NCBI GenBank assembly: GCA_044598425.1
Contig: CP172536.1
Span: 2,046,001-2,110,000 of the forward strand
DNA length: 64,000 nt
Direction of reading: 5' to 3'
Source of the DNA: JAEVLT01 sp044598425
GTDB lineage: Bacteria > Bacillota > Bacilli > Bacillales > Cytobacillaceae
Part shown: positions 1 to 7,737 of the stretch, piece by piece
Numbering within the stretch: position 1 is the first letter of the stretch
How the letters are laid out: each line of letters begins with the position of its first letter
Notes under the pieces: generated by a model
Told to the model about the DNA's origin: nothing
What the model saw: only the letters and a program-made list of their open reading frames with translations
The model's database searches: none
Made by a program: the position numbers and the translations under genes

Positions 1-19
1 ATGAAAGGGGATCACCAAG

Positions 20-772
20 ATGATCGGAAAAATTCACTCAATCGAGACATTCGGAACTGTTGACGGACCTGGAATACGTTACGTTGTTTTTACCCAGGGC
101 TGCCTGCTCCGCTGCCAGTTTTGCCACAATGCTGATACTTGGGAGCTTGGCAGCGGGCGCGAAATGACGGTTCACGAAATCATGAAAGATCTGGTGGACT
201 ATCTCCCTTTCATTCAAGCTTCCGGCGGCGGTGTTACCGTGAGCGGCGGAGAACCGCTTTTGCAAATCCCCTTCTTGCTTGAACTATTTAAAGAATGCAA
301 GAAGAAAGGCATCCATACAGCCATTGATTCTTCCGGCGGGTGTTTTTCAAACGCTAAACTTTTTCAGCAGCAGCTTGAGGAATTATTAGACTATACGGAT
401 TTGATTTTACTTGACTTGAAGCATATTGATAAAAAGAAGCATATCAAACTAACTGGTATGGCGAACGACCACATTTTAGAGTTTGCCAGGTTTTTATCCG
501 ATCGGCAAGTACCGGTATGGATCCGACATGTGCTTGTCCCAACTGTTACAGATGATGATGGAGACTTACAAAAGCTTGGCGATTATATTGGAACTCTAGA
601 TAATGTTCAAAAAATCGAAATCCTTCCTTACCACAAACTAGGGGTCTATAAGTGGGAAGCTCTTGGATATGACTACCCTTTAAAAAAGGTTGAGCCGCCA
701 ACAGAAGCTATGGTATCTCTTGCCAATGAATTGCTTGCAAAAAATTGGCGCCCTTTTCTTCGTTCGAACTAA
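20..772 (+). CDS. pflA: Pyruvate formate-lyase activating enzyme
   Basis: This radical-SAM enzyme installs the glycyl radical on pyruvate formate-lyase in the cytoplasm under anaerobic conditions. The [4Fe-4S] motif CxxxCxxC is visible as Cys28, Cys32 and Cys35, followed by HNADTW. A glycine-rich SAM-binding stretch (SGGGVTVSGGEP) lies near residues 68-79. At 250 aa it has the usual family length. The ATG at 20 is preceded by AAAGGGG at the window edge. The partner pflB would be expected just upstream, outside the window. A hairpin terminator follows directly. Confidence 0.95.
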   Translation: MIGKIHSIETFGTVDGPGIRYVVFTQGCLLRCQFCHNADTWELGSGREMTVHEIMKDLVDYLPFIQASGGGVTVSGGEPLLQIPFLLELFKECKKKGIHTAIDSSGGCFSNAKLFQQQLEELLDYTDLILLDLKHIDKKKHIKLTGMANDHILEFARFLSDRQVPVWIRHVLVPTVTDDDGDLQKLGDYIGTLDNVQKIEILPYHKLGVYKWEALGYDYPLKKVEPPTEAMVSLANELLAKNWRPFLRSN

Positions 773-790
773 GACTAAATATTCTCCTGA

Positions 791-820
791 AAAAACACTG
801 ATTTTATCAGTGTTTTTTCA
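791..820 (+). terminator. Rho-independent terminator after pflA
   Basis: A 12-bp perfect stem (AAAAACACTGAT with ATCAGTGTTTTT), a 3-nt loop and a T-run follow the pflA stop codon. Confidence 0.85.
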
Positions 821-911
821 GTTTTTTCATCATTTCTGCAAACTTTTTTGATAGATTGATGTATACTCTTGTTTTGTCAGCCTCGAATTCTAACTGAAAG
901 GGGTAATTTCC

Positions 912-1640
912 ATGTATGCCATCTTAAGTTCGATTAGCAATTTTTTAAGCGCTCCATTTTTTGCTGTATTAAATGATTCAAAACAAATCCCATTGCTGGC
1001 TGCATTTTTGCTCGGATTAGTTGGTGCCCTTGCCCCCTGCCAGTTAACAGGCAATGTCAGCGCAATTACGTATTATGGAAATAAAAGTTTACAGTCAAAA
1101 AAACAGTGGGTTGAGGCTCTTTTGTTTATTTTGGGGAAAGTGGTTGTTTTTTCAGGATTAGGTCTTGCGGTATGGATTGTTGGAAGAGAGTTTCAGACTG
1201 CAATGACCAGCTTTTTTGCCTCCTTCCGGCAATTGATAGGACCGCTCATTATCTTTCTTGGCTTATTTTTGCTTGGAGTCTTTAAATTAAATTGGATCAA
1301 TCGGCTTTTTTCCCGTATTCCCACAATTAATAAAGGCGGTCGCTGGGGCTCCTTTATGATGGGGATCACCTTCTCAATTGCCTTTTGCCCTACTATGTTT
1401 GTGCTCTTTTTTCTGACTCTCATGCCGATTGTTCTAAGCTCTTCATATGGGATGATTCTGCCGACGATTTTTGCGATTGGAACGTCATTTCCGCTTTTGA
1501 TTTTCATGTTTATTATTTGGTATCTAGGGATGGATGGGGCTTTAATGAAAAAAAGTCGAAAGATTGGCGCTGTTGTTCAAAAAACCGCAGGAGTATTATT
1601 GCTTTTGGTCGGCATATTGGACACAATCACATACTGGTAG
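912..1640 (+). CDS. CcdA/DsbD-like polytopic membrane protein
   Basis: A 242-aa integral membrane protein with about six predicted transmembrane helices. Two conserved Cys-Pro elements are visible, LAPCQLT near residue 43 and AFCPTMF near residue 158. This is the pattern of the CcdA/DsbD transmembrane-domain superfamily, which passes reducing equivalents across the membrane through a Cys pair. The sulfite-exporter/UreH-like branch looks similar, so the substrate is uncertain. The start is supported by GAAAGGGG 7-8 nt upstream. It stands alone between two terminators, with no cytochrome c biogenesis gene beside it. Confidence 0.7.
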   Translation: MYAILSSISNFLSAPFFAVLNDSKQIPLLAAFLLGLVGALAPCQLTGNVSAITYYGNKSLQSKKQWVEALLFILGKVVVFSGLGLAVWIVGREFQTAMTSFFASFRQLIGPLIIFLGLFLLGVFKLNWINRLFSRIPTINKGGRWGSFMMGITFSIAFCPTMFVLFFLTLMPIVLSSSYGMILPTIFAIGTSFPLLIFMFIIWYLGMDGALMKKSRKIGAVVQKTAGVLLLLVGILDTITYW

Positions 1641-1704
1641 AAAGCAGTAAATTTTTTTCTGTCAATCTATTACTCTTAGCCATTCGTTCATACCCATAAC
1701 GTTT

Positions 1705-1740
1705 AACCAAGTATTCACTCAACAGCTTGGTTTTCTTTTT
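1705..1740 (+). terminator. Probable terminator after the CcdA-like gene
   Basis: A 7-bp stem (AACCAAG with CTTGGTT) with a 14-nt loop is followed by TTTTCTTTTTT. The loop is long, so confidence is moderate. Confidence 0.55.
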
Positions 1741-1780
1741 TGTTTTGCTAAAAATTTACCGATATTTTGATTTGATTAAA

Positions 1781-1809
1781 TTGATTCTTCCCCTTTTCTC
1801 CTTTATACT
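1781..1809 (+). promoter_or_regulatory. Putative sigma-A promoter for leader ORF-yidC2
   Basis: TTGATT (1781-1786), a 17-nt spacer and TATACT (1804-1809) form a near-consensus sigma-A promoter 33 nt before the leader ORF. The next gene downstream is yidC2, with no other promoter or terminator seen between them, so both ORFs are probably on one transcript. Confidence 0.6.
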
Positions 1810-1841
1810 CATTACAGTGGTTAAAAAGTGAGGCGATCCGT

Positions 1842-2132
1842 TTGTTTCAAATGATCATTGATTTTTCAGATGTAAATGCATTAAATGCCTTATATATTAG
1901 TATATCAATTGGTATTTCCTTAAAATATATTTGGGCCTGGAGTGTTGAGGACTCATTTATAGGCTCTATTTCCAATCCTGCAAATACGAAATTGATTCAC
2001 CCATTATTTTTTTACAAAAAGAAAAGTCGTTTGAACGCGAATTTTATCCTCATTCGGATTGTTAAATATATTAGAAGAAAAAAATGTACAAAGGATGATA
2101 CAGAACCAACCATTTCCTTCTTTTACATCTAG
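1842..2132 (+). CDS. MifM-like regulatory leader peptide upstream of yidC2
   Basis: A 96-aa ORF beginning with TTG. The start is chosen because GTGAGG lies 8 nt upstream, while the in-frame ATG at 1851 is too far from it. A weakly hydrophobic segment (about residues 13-33) could enter the membrane. The C-terminus is basic then acidic: Arg72-Ile73, Tyr76-Ile77-Arg78, then Asp85-Asp86 and Glu88. From memory, B. subtilis MifM (95 aa, directly upstream of yqjG/yidC2) has an Arg-Ile-x-x-Trp-Ile-Arg motif followed by an acidic run that stalls the ribosome. Position, length and tail agree, although overall identity looks low. MifM monitors YidC1 activity and induces yidC2. Function here is inferred; a fortuitous ORF is the alternative. 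Confidence 0.6.
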   Translation: MFQMIIDFSDVNALNALYISISIGISLKYIWAWSVEDSFIGSISNPANTKLIHPLFFYKKKSRLNANFILIRIVKYIRRKKCTKDDTEPTISFFYI

Positions 2133-2163
2133 AATTAATAATTTTTATTTTTCAGGAGGAAAT
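2112..2163 (+). promoter_or_regulatory. Stem sequestering the yidC2 ribosome-binding site
   Basis: ATTTCCTTCT (2112-2121) can pair with AGGAGGAAAT (2154-2163) over ten consecutive base pairs, including one G-U. The 3' strand contains the whole Shine-Dalgarno of yidC2 and reaches its ATG. The 5' strand lies in codons 91-94 of the leader ORF, so a ribosome paused near codons 85-90 would cover it and release the Shine-Dalgarno. This is the geometry of the MifM switch. Confidence 0.65.
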
Positions 2164-2946
2164 ATGAAAATCAAACGTTCTTCAGCAGCAGTATATATCC
2201 TTTTAATTCTTACTACTTTATTTCTCTCAGCTTGCTCCGCCCAAAATGGGAGCAACAGCGGATTTTTTTATCAGTACTTTGTCAACCCGTTTGCGATATC
2301 GATCCAGGCAGTTGCAAAAGTCTTTAATGGAAGCTATGGGCTGTCAATCATTATCATTACTTTGATCATCAGACTTGTGTTAATGCCGCTAATGTTAAAG
2401 CAATATAAAAATCAAATGGCAATGAAAGAGAAAATGGATGTCTTAAAGCCTGAAATGGATGCCATCCAAAAGAAAATGAAAACTGAAAAAGACCCTAAGA
2501 AAAAACAAGAGCTGCAGCAGGAAATGATGGGGCTCTATCAAAAGCATGGCGTTAATCCACTAAATATGGGCTGTCTGCCAATCTTGATCCAAATGCCGAT
2601 CCTAACAGGCTTCTATTATGCCATCCGAGGCTCGAAGGAAATTGCAACCCATAAATTCTTGTGGTTTAACCTTGGCCATCCCGACATTGCGATTACGCTG
2701 ATCGCCGGGATCGTTTACTACTTGCAATTTAAGGTTTCCCAATCGACTATGCCTGCACAGCAGCAAGAACAAATGAAATATATGGGACTCCTTTCACCGA
2801 TTATGATAGTAATCTTTTCATTAAACGCACCAGCTGCCCTGCCGGTTTATTGGGCAGTCGGAGGCACCTTTCTCATTTTTCAACAAATAATTAGCAAAAG
2901 AATGTATCAAACCCACCAATCGGAAGTAAAAGCCAAACAAAAATAA
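2164..2946 (+). CDS. yidC2: Membrane protein insertase YidC2 (YqjG/OxaA2 type)
   Basis: A 260-aa Oxa1/YidC/Alb3 insertase that helps membrane proteins fold and insert. The ATG at 2164 is chosen because it follows AGGAGGAAAT and gives a lipoprotein signal peptide with a lipobox ending LSAC. The longer frame from 2059 would bury that signal. The conserved Arg of the first core helix (LIIRLVLMPL), the charged cytoplasmic hairpin (KPEMDAIQKKMK region) and the NPLNMGCLP segment are visible. Its position after the MifM-like ORF suggests it is the inducible second YidC rather than the SpoIIIJ copy, which usually sits beside rnpA and jag. Confidence 0.92.
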   Translation: MKIKRSSAAVYILLILTTLFLSACSAQNGSNSGFFYQYFVNPFAISIQAVAKVFNGSYGLSIIIITLIIRLVLMPLMLKQYKNQMAMKEKMDVLKPEMDAIQKKMKTEKDPKKKQELQQEMMGLYQKHGVNPLNMGCLPILIQMPILTGFYYAIRGSKEIATHKFLWFNLGHPDIAITLIAGIVYYLQFKVSQSTMPAQQQEQMKYMGLLSPIMIVIFSLNAPAALPVYWAVGGTFLIFQQIISKRMYQTHQSEVKAKQK

Positions 2947-2951
2947 AAACG

Positions 2952-2980
2952 AGAAGCATCCGTTTTTGGATGCTTCTTTC
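2952..2980 (+). terminator. Terminator between yidC2 and the convergent crcB pair
   Basis: A 10-bp stem (AGAAGCATCC with GGATGCTTCT) with a 6-nt loop is followed by TTTC. It lies between convergent genes. Confidence 0.8.
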
Positions 2981-2989
2981 TTATATCCC

Positions 2990-3346
2990 TTATATCCCTC
3001 TCCCAAGCATAATCCCGATATAAGCTAAGGAAATACCGCCTATGTAACTGATGGCTAAATAACTATAAAAAAATGTTCTTTGTTTTGCGTATTTAAATTT
3101 AACCAACTCAAGTTTAAAAGTAGAGAAGGTTGTAAAAGCCCCCATAAACCCTACTCCAGCAAGAGCATATAATTGCCCTTTTAATTGAAGTCCAACGAAT
3201 AAGCCCAGCAAAAAAGCGCCAAATAAATTCACAATCAAAGTAGCGATTGGAAATCCGCTTTTATGTTGAATCTTCCTGCTAACTGCAAACCGGCTGATGG
3301 CTCCAAAAAACCCCCCGATTGCAACAAAAATCATTTGGTTCATCAT
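2990..3346 (-). CDS. crcB: Fluoride channel FluC/CrcB, subunit 1
   Basis: A 118-aa protein with four predicted membrane helices and the family signature GAFTTFSTF. FluC proteins are dual-topology dimeric F- channels that export toxic fluoride. This is the second gene of a crcB pair and overlaps the upstream copy by 4 nt. Paired genes of this kind usually encode an obligate heterodimer. The start could be either of two adjacent ATG codons (3346 or 3343), both behind GAGGGAAGG. Confidence 0.92.
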   Translation of the reverse strand: MMNQMIFVAIGGFFGAISRFAVSRKIQHKSGFPIATLIVNLFGAFLLGLFVGLQLKGQLYALAGVGFMGAFTTFSTFKLELVKFKYAKQRTFFYSYLAISYIGGISLAYIGIMLGRGI

Positions 3347-3735
3347 CCTTCCCTCACACTTCTATCCTCTTGATTGCCTGCTTGCATTCCCAAATGAACA
3401 AATAAAAGTCCCCCTGCAAGACTTATGCCGATATAGAAAAAGGCCTTCATATAGGCACCAGTGTCAAATAACTGCACCGTTTCCAAACAAAAAGTTGAAA
3501 ACGTCGTATAAGAACCAATAACACCAGTTGAAAACGCCGTTAAAATGGTAGGGTCAAACTTTTTAGGTGTCACAAATCTGCTCGTTATAAAGCCGAGCAA
3601 AAAGGCACCTGTTAAATTAATGAAAAGTGTTCCAAGTGGAAAACCAAGATTCCATAAATCGCGAGTTGCAAAAGAGACTAGGTAGCGCAGCAGGCTTCCA
3701 AGAATACCACCCAACCCAACCAATAAATAAATCAA
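3343..3735 (-). CDS. crcB: Fluoride channel FluC/CrcB, subunit 2
   Basis: This is the first gene of the crcB pair, with four predicted helices and the signature GSYTTFSTF. A GTG at 3744 could also start it, but GTG lies inside the GAGGTG ribosome-binding site. The TTG at 3735 sits about 6 nt after that site and is preferred. I looked for a fluoride riboswitch in the roughly 140 nt upstream and did not recognise one. Confidence 0.9.
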   Translation of the reverse strand: MIYLLVGLGGILGSLLRYLVSFATRDLWNLGFPLGTLFINLTGAFLLGFITSRFVTPKKFDPTILTAFSTGVIGSYTTFSTFCLETVQLFDTGAYMKAFFYIGISLAGGLLFVHLGMQAGNQEDRSVREG

Positions 3736-3886
3736 TTCTAACACCTCGATAACTACAGTTTTTCCATAAAATCACCTTTCATTTTATCATAAATGAATAA
3801 AGCATTTTCCATGCAAGCCGTATATTTTTTTTTACAAATGGAATTATAGAAGTGAACAAATATGAATGAAGGAGATGTAAGCACAA

Positions 3887-4456
3887 ATGAATCTGAAAGT
3901 ATTTATTGTTGCCTCCCTTGGATTAAGTCTTTATTTAACAGGATGCACAAAAAATAATGTCAACGATAATACTGCCTATCGAAACCGAAACGGGATGGAG
4001 CCTGCCAGGGTTAACTATAACACAAGGAATGACAACTTAGATCGACGATATGATCCGAACCTGGCTAATCCGAATGTTACCGATGTCCGCTATGATAACC
4101 GTAACATTAATGATACAACTAACCGTCCGCGGGTAAAAGTAGCAGATATGGCCGCAAAAAAATTAGCTGATCTTCCAGAAGTAGATACAGCCAACGTTAT
4201 TGTTACCGATAATAATGCGTATGTAGCGGTAAAACTTGCCCCAGGTCAAAAATTATCCAACCGGTTAGAAAAAACAATTTCCGATCGGGTAAAATCAGTT
4301 GACCATGATATCGATCGCGTTTTCATCTCAGCAAATCCTGATTTCTATAAGCGAATGACGAATTTCGGGAACGATATTCGTGCTGGAAAGCCAGTTTCTG
4401 GATTTTTCAAAGAATTAACACGGACGATTCAGCGTGTATTTCCTGATGTGAAATAA
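3887..4456 (+). CDS. YhcN/YlaJ-family sporulation lipoprotein
   Basis: A 189-aa lipoprotein with a signal peptide ending LTGC (Cys20). A low-complexity Asn/Arg/Tyr/Asp-rich linker (about residues 23-80) is followed by a C-terminal domain of the YhcN/YlaJ family (AAKKLADLPEVDTANVIVTD). Family members are made in the forespore and found in the inner spore membrane or cortex; their biochemical role is unclear. Length equals that of B. subtilis YhcN. It is monocistronic, with AAGGAGATG upstream and a strong terminator. Confidence 0.82.
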   Translation: MNLKVFIVASLGLSLYLTGCTKNNVNDNTAYRNRNGMEPARVNYNTRNDNLDRRYDPNLANPNVTDVRYDNRNINDTTNRPRVKVADMAAKKLADLPEVDTANVIVTDNNAYVAVKLAPGQKLSNRLEKTISDRVKSVDHDIDRVFISANPDFYKRMTNFGNDIRAGKPVSGFFKELTRTIQRVFPDVK

Positions 4457-4464
4457 GCAAAAAT

Positions 4465-4490
4465 AAAAGCCAGGCATCAGCCTGGCTTTT
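4465..4490 (+). terminator. Bidirectional terminator after the YhcN-type gene
   Basis: A perfect stem (AAAAGCCAGGC with GCCTGGCTTTT) with an ATCA loop lies between convergent genes and can serve both. Confidence 0.88.
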
Positions 4491-4491
4491 A

Positions 4492-4701
4492 TTAGTTTTG
4501 GACATCTTGAAAATAATCTTTATAGAATCCGCCCACTTTTCCTGTATTATCAATGATAAAATAAAATTCTTCCGTTTCATTTTTAACATCATAATTTTTT
4601 CCTGCCGTTAAGGCACGATTAACAATATATTTTTTGGCATCCGTATGAATACAAGTCACTTTTTTTAATGTTTTACGATCATGCCATGATAAATGTATCA
4701 T
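4492..4701 (-). CDS. Small conserved Bacillaceae protein (DUF6501-like)
   Basis: A protein of about 69 aa beginning MIHLSWHDRKT, with a beta-rich segment containing KKYIVNRALT and FYFIIDNTGKVGGFYKDYF. It resembles the DUF6501 group of uncharacterised Bacillus proteins; I know no function. The ATG at 4701 is preferred to the one at 4710 because AAAGG lies about 9 nt before it. Confidence 0.7.
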   Translation of the reverse strand: MIHLSWHDRKTLKKVTCIHTDAKKYIVNRALTAGKNYDVKNETEEFYFIIDNTGKVGGFYKDYFQDVQN

Positions 4702-4710
4702 TTTTGTCAT

Positions 4711-5063
4711 CCTTTCAACTCATGTTCAACCTCTATTATAGTCAAGATGGCTGAGATTCAGCAACTAAATTTGAAATATGACGCGAATGAACAGTTAGCA
4801 TTGCTTGTTTTCGTATCCAAGTTATTTTTTCTCGCTCAAACGTGTAGATTTCTTCAGTTAGAATATTTTTCACCGTTAGATAAGTGTTGCACAAATGGAA
4901 TCCATACGAATAAATTCAAGATTATCATAAAAGTGATTTTCATTAGAAAGTTCGAAACAGCCTTTATCCATCAATATCTCCCGAAGCTTATTCTTGTGGA
5001 GCTAGACAGTTATCGAAGTTAAGCTATAAATTCTGATATTTTAAAAAAATGAATCATTTTTCC
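4711..5063. other. Intergenic stretch containing a partial dispersed repeat
   Basis: No convincing gene lies between the DUF6501-like gene and the sda promoter. The only structure seen is the 3' part of the dispersed repeat at 4981-5040. A 109-codon open frame here has no ribosome-binding site or recognisable protein features. Confidence 0.6.
4981..5040 (+). repeat. Dispersed repeat, partial copy (R1)
   Basis: CCGAAGCTTATTCTTGTGG is followed by an AGACAGTTATCGAAGTTAAG block and ATAAATTCTGATA. The same elements recur at 27614-27945, 44521-44772 and 56084-56132, always in this orientation. Only the 3' end of the unit is present here, directly upstream of the sda promoter. Confidence 0.8.
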
Positions 5064-5092
5064 TTTTCAATCATAAAGAAAACGATTATAAT
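5064..5092 (+). promoter_or_regulatory. Putative promoter of sda
   Basis: A perfect TATAAT (5087-5092) lies 17 nt after a weak TTTTCA (5064-5069). In B. subtilis sda transcription is controlled by DnaA; I see no clear TTATNCACA box in the 90 nt upstream. Confidence 0.5.
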
Positions 5093-5139
5093 GTTAAAAA
5101 CTGAATATTTAATCCATTTTCCGGGGAGGCATGCAAAAA

Positions 5140-5274
5140 GTGAAAATTATGAGTAACGAGCAGTTGGTTGTTTCGTATCGGGATGCATTGAAGACTGGAA
5201 AAGAAAAGGAATGGATTAAGCTGCTAAAAGATGAAATACAGCGTCGCGGGTTAACTCCCTTTAAAAACAGATAA
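5140..5274 (+). CDS. sda: Sda-type sporulation histidine kinase inhibitor
   Basis: A protein of about 44 aa that would fold as a helical hairpin. The core MSNEQLVVSYRDAL followed by KEWIKLLKDEIQRRGL matches the Sda family pattern (short first helix, then an L-x-x-E-I-x-R-R-x-L second helix). Sda binds the dimerisation helices of KinA-type kinases and blocks Spo0A phosphorylation after replication stress. GGGGAGG at 5123-5129 is 1 nt before an ATG at 5131 and 10 nt before a GTG at 5140, so GTG is preferred; ATG 5131 would give 47 aa. Promoter and terminator flank it. Confidence 0.75.
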   Translation: MKIMSNEQLVVSYRDALKTGKEKEWIKLLKDEIQRRGLTPFKNR

Positions 5275-5287
5275 GGCTTTATAAAGA

Positions 5288-5320
5288 AAAAAACAACAAC
5301 GCAGCGTTGTTGTTTTTTCT
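5288..5320 (+). terminator. Terminator after sda
   Basis: An 11-bp stem (AAACAACAACG with CGTTGTTGTTT) with a CAG loop is followed by a T-run. Confidence 0.85.
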
Positions 5321-5333
5321 TTTAAGAACTTCC

Positions 5334-6734
5334 TTACATATATGGTAAGAAGAGCGTCACTTTTGTACCGCGGCCATCCTGGCTTTCTATATTAATCGAA
5401 CCATTTGATTTTTCAATCAGCCTCTTTGCAATGGCAAGTCCGAGACCTGTTCCACCTTTTCCTCTGCTGCGTGCTTTATCGATCCGATAAAAGCGATTAA
5501 AAACATCTGAAAGATGTTCTGGAGGAATGCCAATTCCATGGTCTTTTACAGAAATGATTGTGCCAGCGTCTGTTTGTTCAACATGAATGATAATCTTTTT
5601 CTTCTCTTCTGAATACTTAATAGCATTATCGAGCAAAATGATTAAAATTTGCTCAAAATGTTGTTCTGACATCCAAATCGGCTTTAACTTTTCGGCTAAA
5701 TGAAGAGCAAATTGAAAATTTGGATGTAAAATCTCCAAATTTTTCACTAATTGATAAAGGACTCCTTTTACATCGACCATTTCCTGTGACAAGGAATTTC
5801 GTGAGTTTTCTGCCCTCGTTAATTCCAGCAAGTCAACCACTAATTTTTTTAATCTCGACACTTCTTGCAGCGCAGCTTCAAGTGACTCGTCAAGGATTGC
5901 TGGATCCTTCTTTCCCCAACGATTTAGCAATGATAAATGTCCTTCCAAAATGGAAACAGGAGTTCTCAGCTCATGGGAAGCATCTTCGATAAATTGCTTT
6001 TGCTGAGTAAACGATTCTTCAATCTCGTCCATCATCTCATTAAATAGCTTAGAAAGATCTGTGAGTTCATCTTTGTGTTTGTAGACAACCATTCTTTCTT
6101 GAAAGCCATTCTCTTTAATTTTATTCATTGCTATCGCTAAATCACGCACCGGCTTTAGCAGCTGTTTCGCTAGAAAAAACCCGCTAATTGCACTGAAGAG
6201 AATGGCGGCAATCCCGAAGGTACTCATAACCCAAAAAAGATGATCCATCATTTTTTGATACGAATTTAATTCCCTGACTATTTCAATTGTACCTTCAAAG
6301 TGCGCTGATTTCAGCGGGTACCTTGCAATAATCGCCTCATTTTCATCAGTTGAAATTTTTTCAAGACTTTTTTCTGTAACGGCCGTCGGCTCAAGAACAG
6401 AAAAGGTGCCGTTTTTGTCCGAGACAATGATTTTTCCATGCTGATCATAAATCCGAATCAACTGGTCTTTATCATTCATTTTCTTTAAAAATTCCGCACT
6501 TTTCTGTATATCGCTGGCAGTCAGCTGATCTTTACGATCCTTAAAATAAGTCGAAATATCTGTCATCGTCCGAGTGACTACCTGTTCTTCCCGTTTCATC
6601 ATCCATTTCGACACTGAATTATATTCAAGGAAACTGAACAAAAAAAAGGTGAAAAAAATGGCCGTGGAACAGCTTAAAATGAGCTTCGTCTGCCATGGTA
6701 TCGTTTGTGATCGTTTGCGTAAATAGTCTTTCAT
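5334..6734 (-). CDS. Sensor histidine kinase (HAMP-HisKA-HATPase)
   Basis: A 466-aa membrane sensor. TM1 is near residues 18-36, an extracytoplasmic domain spans about 37-165, TM2 is near 167-188, then come HAMP, HisKA with His254 (ASHELRTPVS), and an ATPase domain with N-box (ILLDNAIKYS), DHGIGIP and GTGLGLAI. The architecture resembles B. subtilis YkoH and staphylococcal ArlS. The signal is unknown. It overlaps its response regulator by 4 nt, so the two are translationally coupled. Confidence 0.93.
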   Translation of the reverse strand: MKDYLRKRSQTIPWQTKLILSCSTAIFFTFFLFSFLEYNSVSKWMMKREEQVVTRTMTDISTYFKDRKDQLTASDIQKSAEFLKKMNDKDQLIRIYDQHGKIIVSDKNGTFSVLEPTAVTEKSLEKISTDENEAIIARYPLKSAHFEGTIEIVRELNSYQKMMDHLFWVMSTFGIAAILFSAISGFFLAKQLLKPVRDLAIAMNKIKENGFQERMVVYKHKDELTDLSKLFNEMMDEIEESFTQQKQFIEDASHELRTPVSILEGHLSLLNRWGKKDPAILDESLEAALQEVSRLKKLVVDLLELTRAENSRNSLSQEMVDVKGVLYQLVKNLEILHPNFQFALHLAEKLKPIWMSEQHFEQILIILLDNAIKYSEEKKKIIIHVEQTDAGTIISVKDHGIGIPPEHLSDVFNRFYRIDKARSRGKGGTGLGLAIAKRLIEKSNGSINIESQDGRGTKVTLFLPYM

Positions 6735-7408
6735 CTCATTACATATCCTGTGCCGCGAACAGTTTGAATGTAACTTCCTTCATTCTGCTCATCAATTTTA
6801 TTGCGTAAATAGCGTACATAAACATCGACAACGTTTGTTTCGACACCAGTCTGATAACCCCAGACCTTGTTTAACAGCACTTCACGGGAAAGAACAATAT
6901 TAATATTGCTCATAAAGACAACCAGCAAATCATATTCCCGCTTAGTTAATGAAATCATTTTGTCACCTTTTTTTACGATACATGATTCAAGCTCCACAGA
7001 TAAATCTTTATATGTTAAAACAGTTAGATCATTTCCAGTAAGAACTTCTACTCGTCGCAGCAGCGATCTTAATCTTGCCAGAAGTTCTTCAATAGCAAAA
7101 GGTTTAATAATATAATCATCCGCGCCGCTGTCCAAACCGGAAACCCTGTCCAATACTGTATCTCGGGCGGTGATCATGATAATCGGCATAATTTTATTTA
7201 CTTGCCGAATCCTTCTGCATACTTCCAAACCATTTAATTCCGGCAGCATCAGATCGAGCAGGATCGCATCCCAGTCCTGTGATAATGCCGCACTCAAACC
7301 GTTTCTTCCATCCCCGTAAACACTTGTCTCATATCCTTCGTACTGCAATTCTAACTCAATAAATCTTCCTAAATTTTTTTCATCCTCGATGATTAACACT
7401 TTAGGCAT
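6731..7408 (-). CDS. OmpR/PhoB-family response regulator
   Basis: A 225-aa transcription regulator. The receiver domain (residues 1-120) has the acidic pocket IIEDE, phospho-acceptor Asp52 (LLDLMLP), Thr in MITARD and Lys in IIKPF. The C-terminal winged helix (about 130-225) contains LTKREYDLL and ends VRGTGYVMR. It is similar in layout to YkoG/ArlR. It is transcribed ahead of the kinase and probably downstream of the small ORF at 7446-7574. Confidence 0.93.
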   Translation of the reverse strand: MPKVLIIEDEKNLGRFIELELQYEGYETSVYGDGRNGLSAALSQDWDAILLDLMLPELNGLEVCRRIRQVNKIMPIIMITARDTVLDRVSGLDSGADDYIIKPFAIEELLARLRSLLRRVEVLTGNDLTVLTYKDLSVELESCIVKKGDKMISLTKREYDLLVVFMSNINIVLSREVLLNKVWGYQTGVETNVVDVYVRYLRNKIDEQNEGSYIQTVRGTGYVMR

Positions 7409-7445
7409 TACGGCTCACTCTCATCCTATCAAATTTACACTAACT

Positions 7446-7574
7446 TTATTTTAATTGATTTTTATCCTGAATCAAATGCCAAAGCGCATGAACGATTTCA
7501 ATCGATTGAAAAGAAAGTAAAGAAATAGCGGTTAATGAAAAAAAACCTACCATTACTAAACGTCCCCATAACAT
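7446..7574 (-). CDS. Small single-pass membrane protein ahead of the two-component genes
   Basis: A 42-aa ORF starting MLWGRLVMVGFFSLTAISLL, then a short polar tail ending DKNQLK. One hydrophobic helix covers about residues 5-24. A strong AAAGGAGG lies 8 nt before the ATG, which is good evidence of translation. The stop lies 38 nt before the response regulator. It could be a small accessory or sensor-modulating peptide, but that is inferred from position only. Confidence 0.6.
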   Translation of the reverse strand: MLWGRLVMVGFFSLTAISLLSFQSIEIVHALWHLIQDKNQLK

Positions 7575-7737
7575 TTTCCATTCCTCCTTTAGATTTTTTC
7601 GGAACATCGGTAAAATCACGGGATGAATGATCTGTTAACATTGCATCGGACATTATTGGTATTACCTTTTATTGTAAGCAGTTAATGTTAAGTTTGAATG
7701 AAAAGCACGTTAGAATTTCCTAAGAAAAATGAAAAGA

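Noticed and set aside
2059..2163. Longer N-terminus for yidC2
   Set aside because: It would put the lipoprotein signal peptide 35 residues inside the protein and lacks a ribosome-binding site; ATG 2164 has a perfect one.
3736..3886. Fluoride riboswitch upstream of the crcB pair
   Set aside because: I could not find the conserved crcB-motif elements; a covariance search would settle it.
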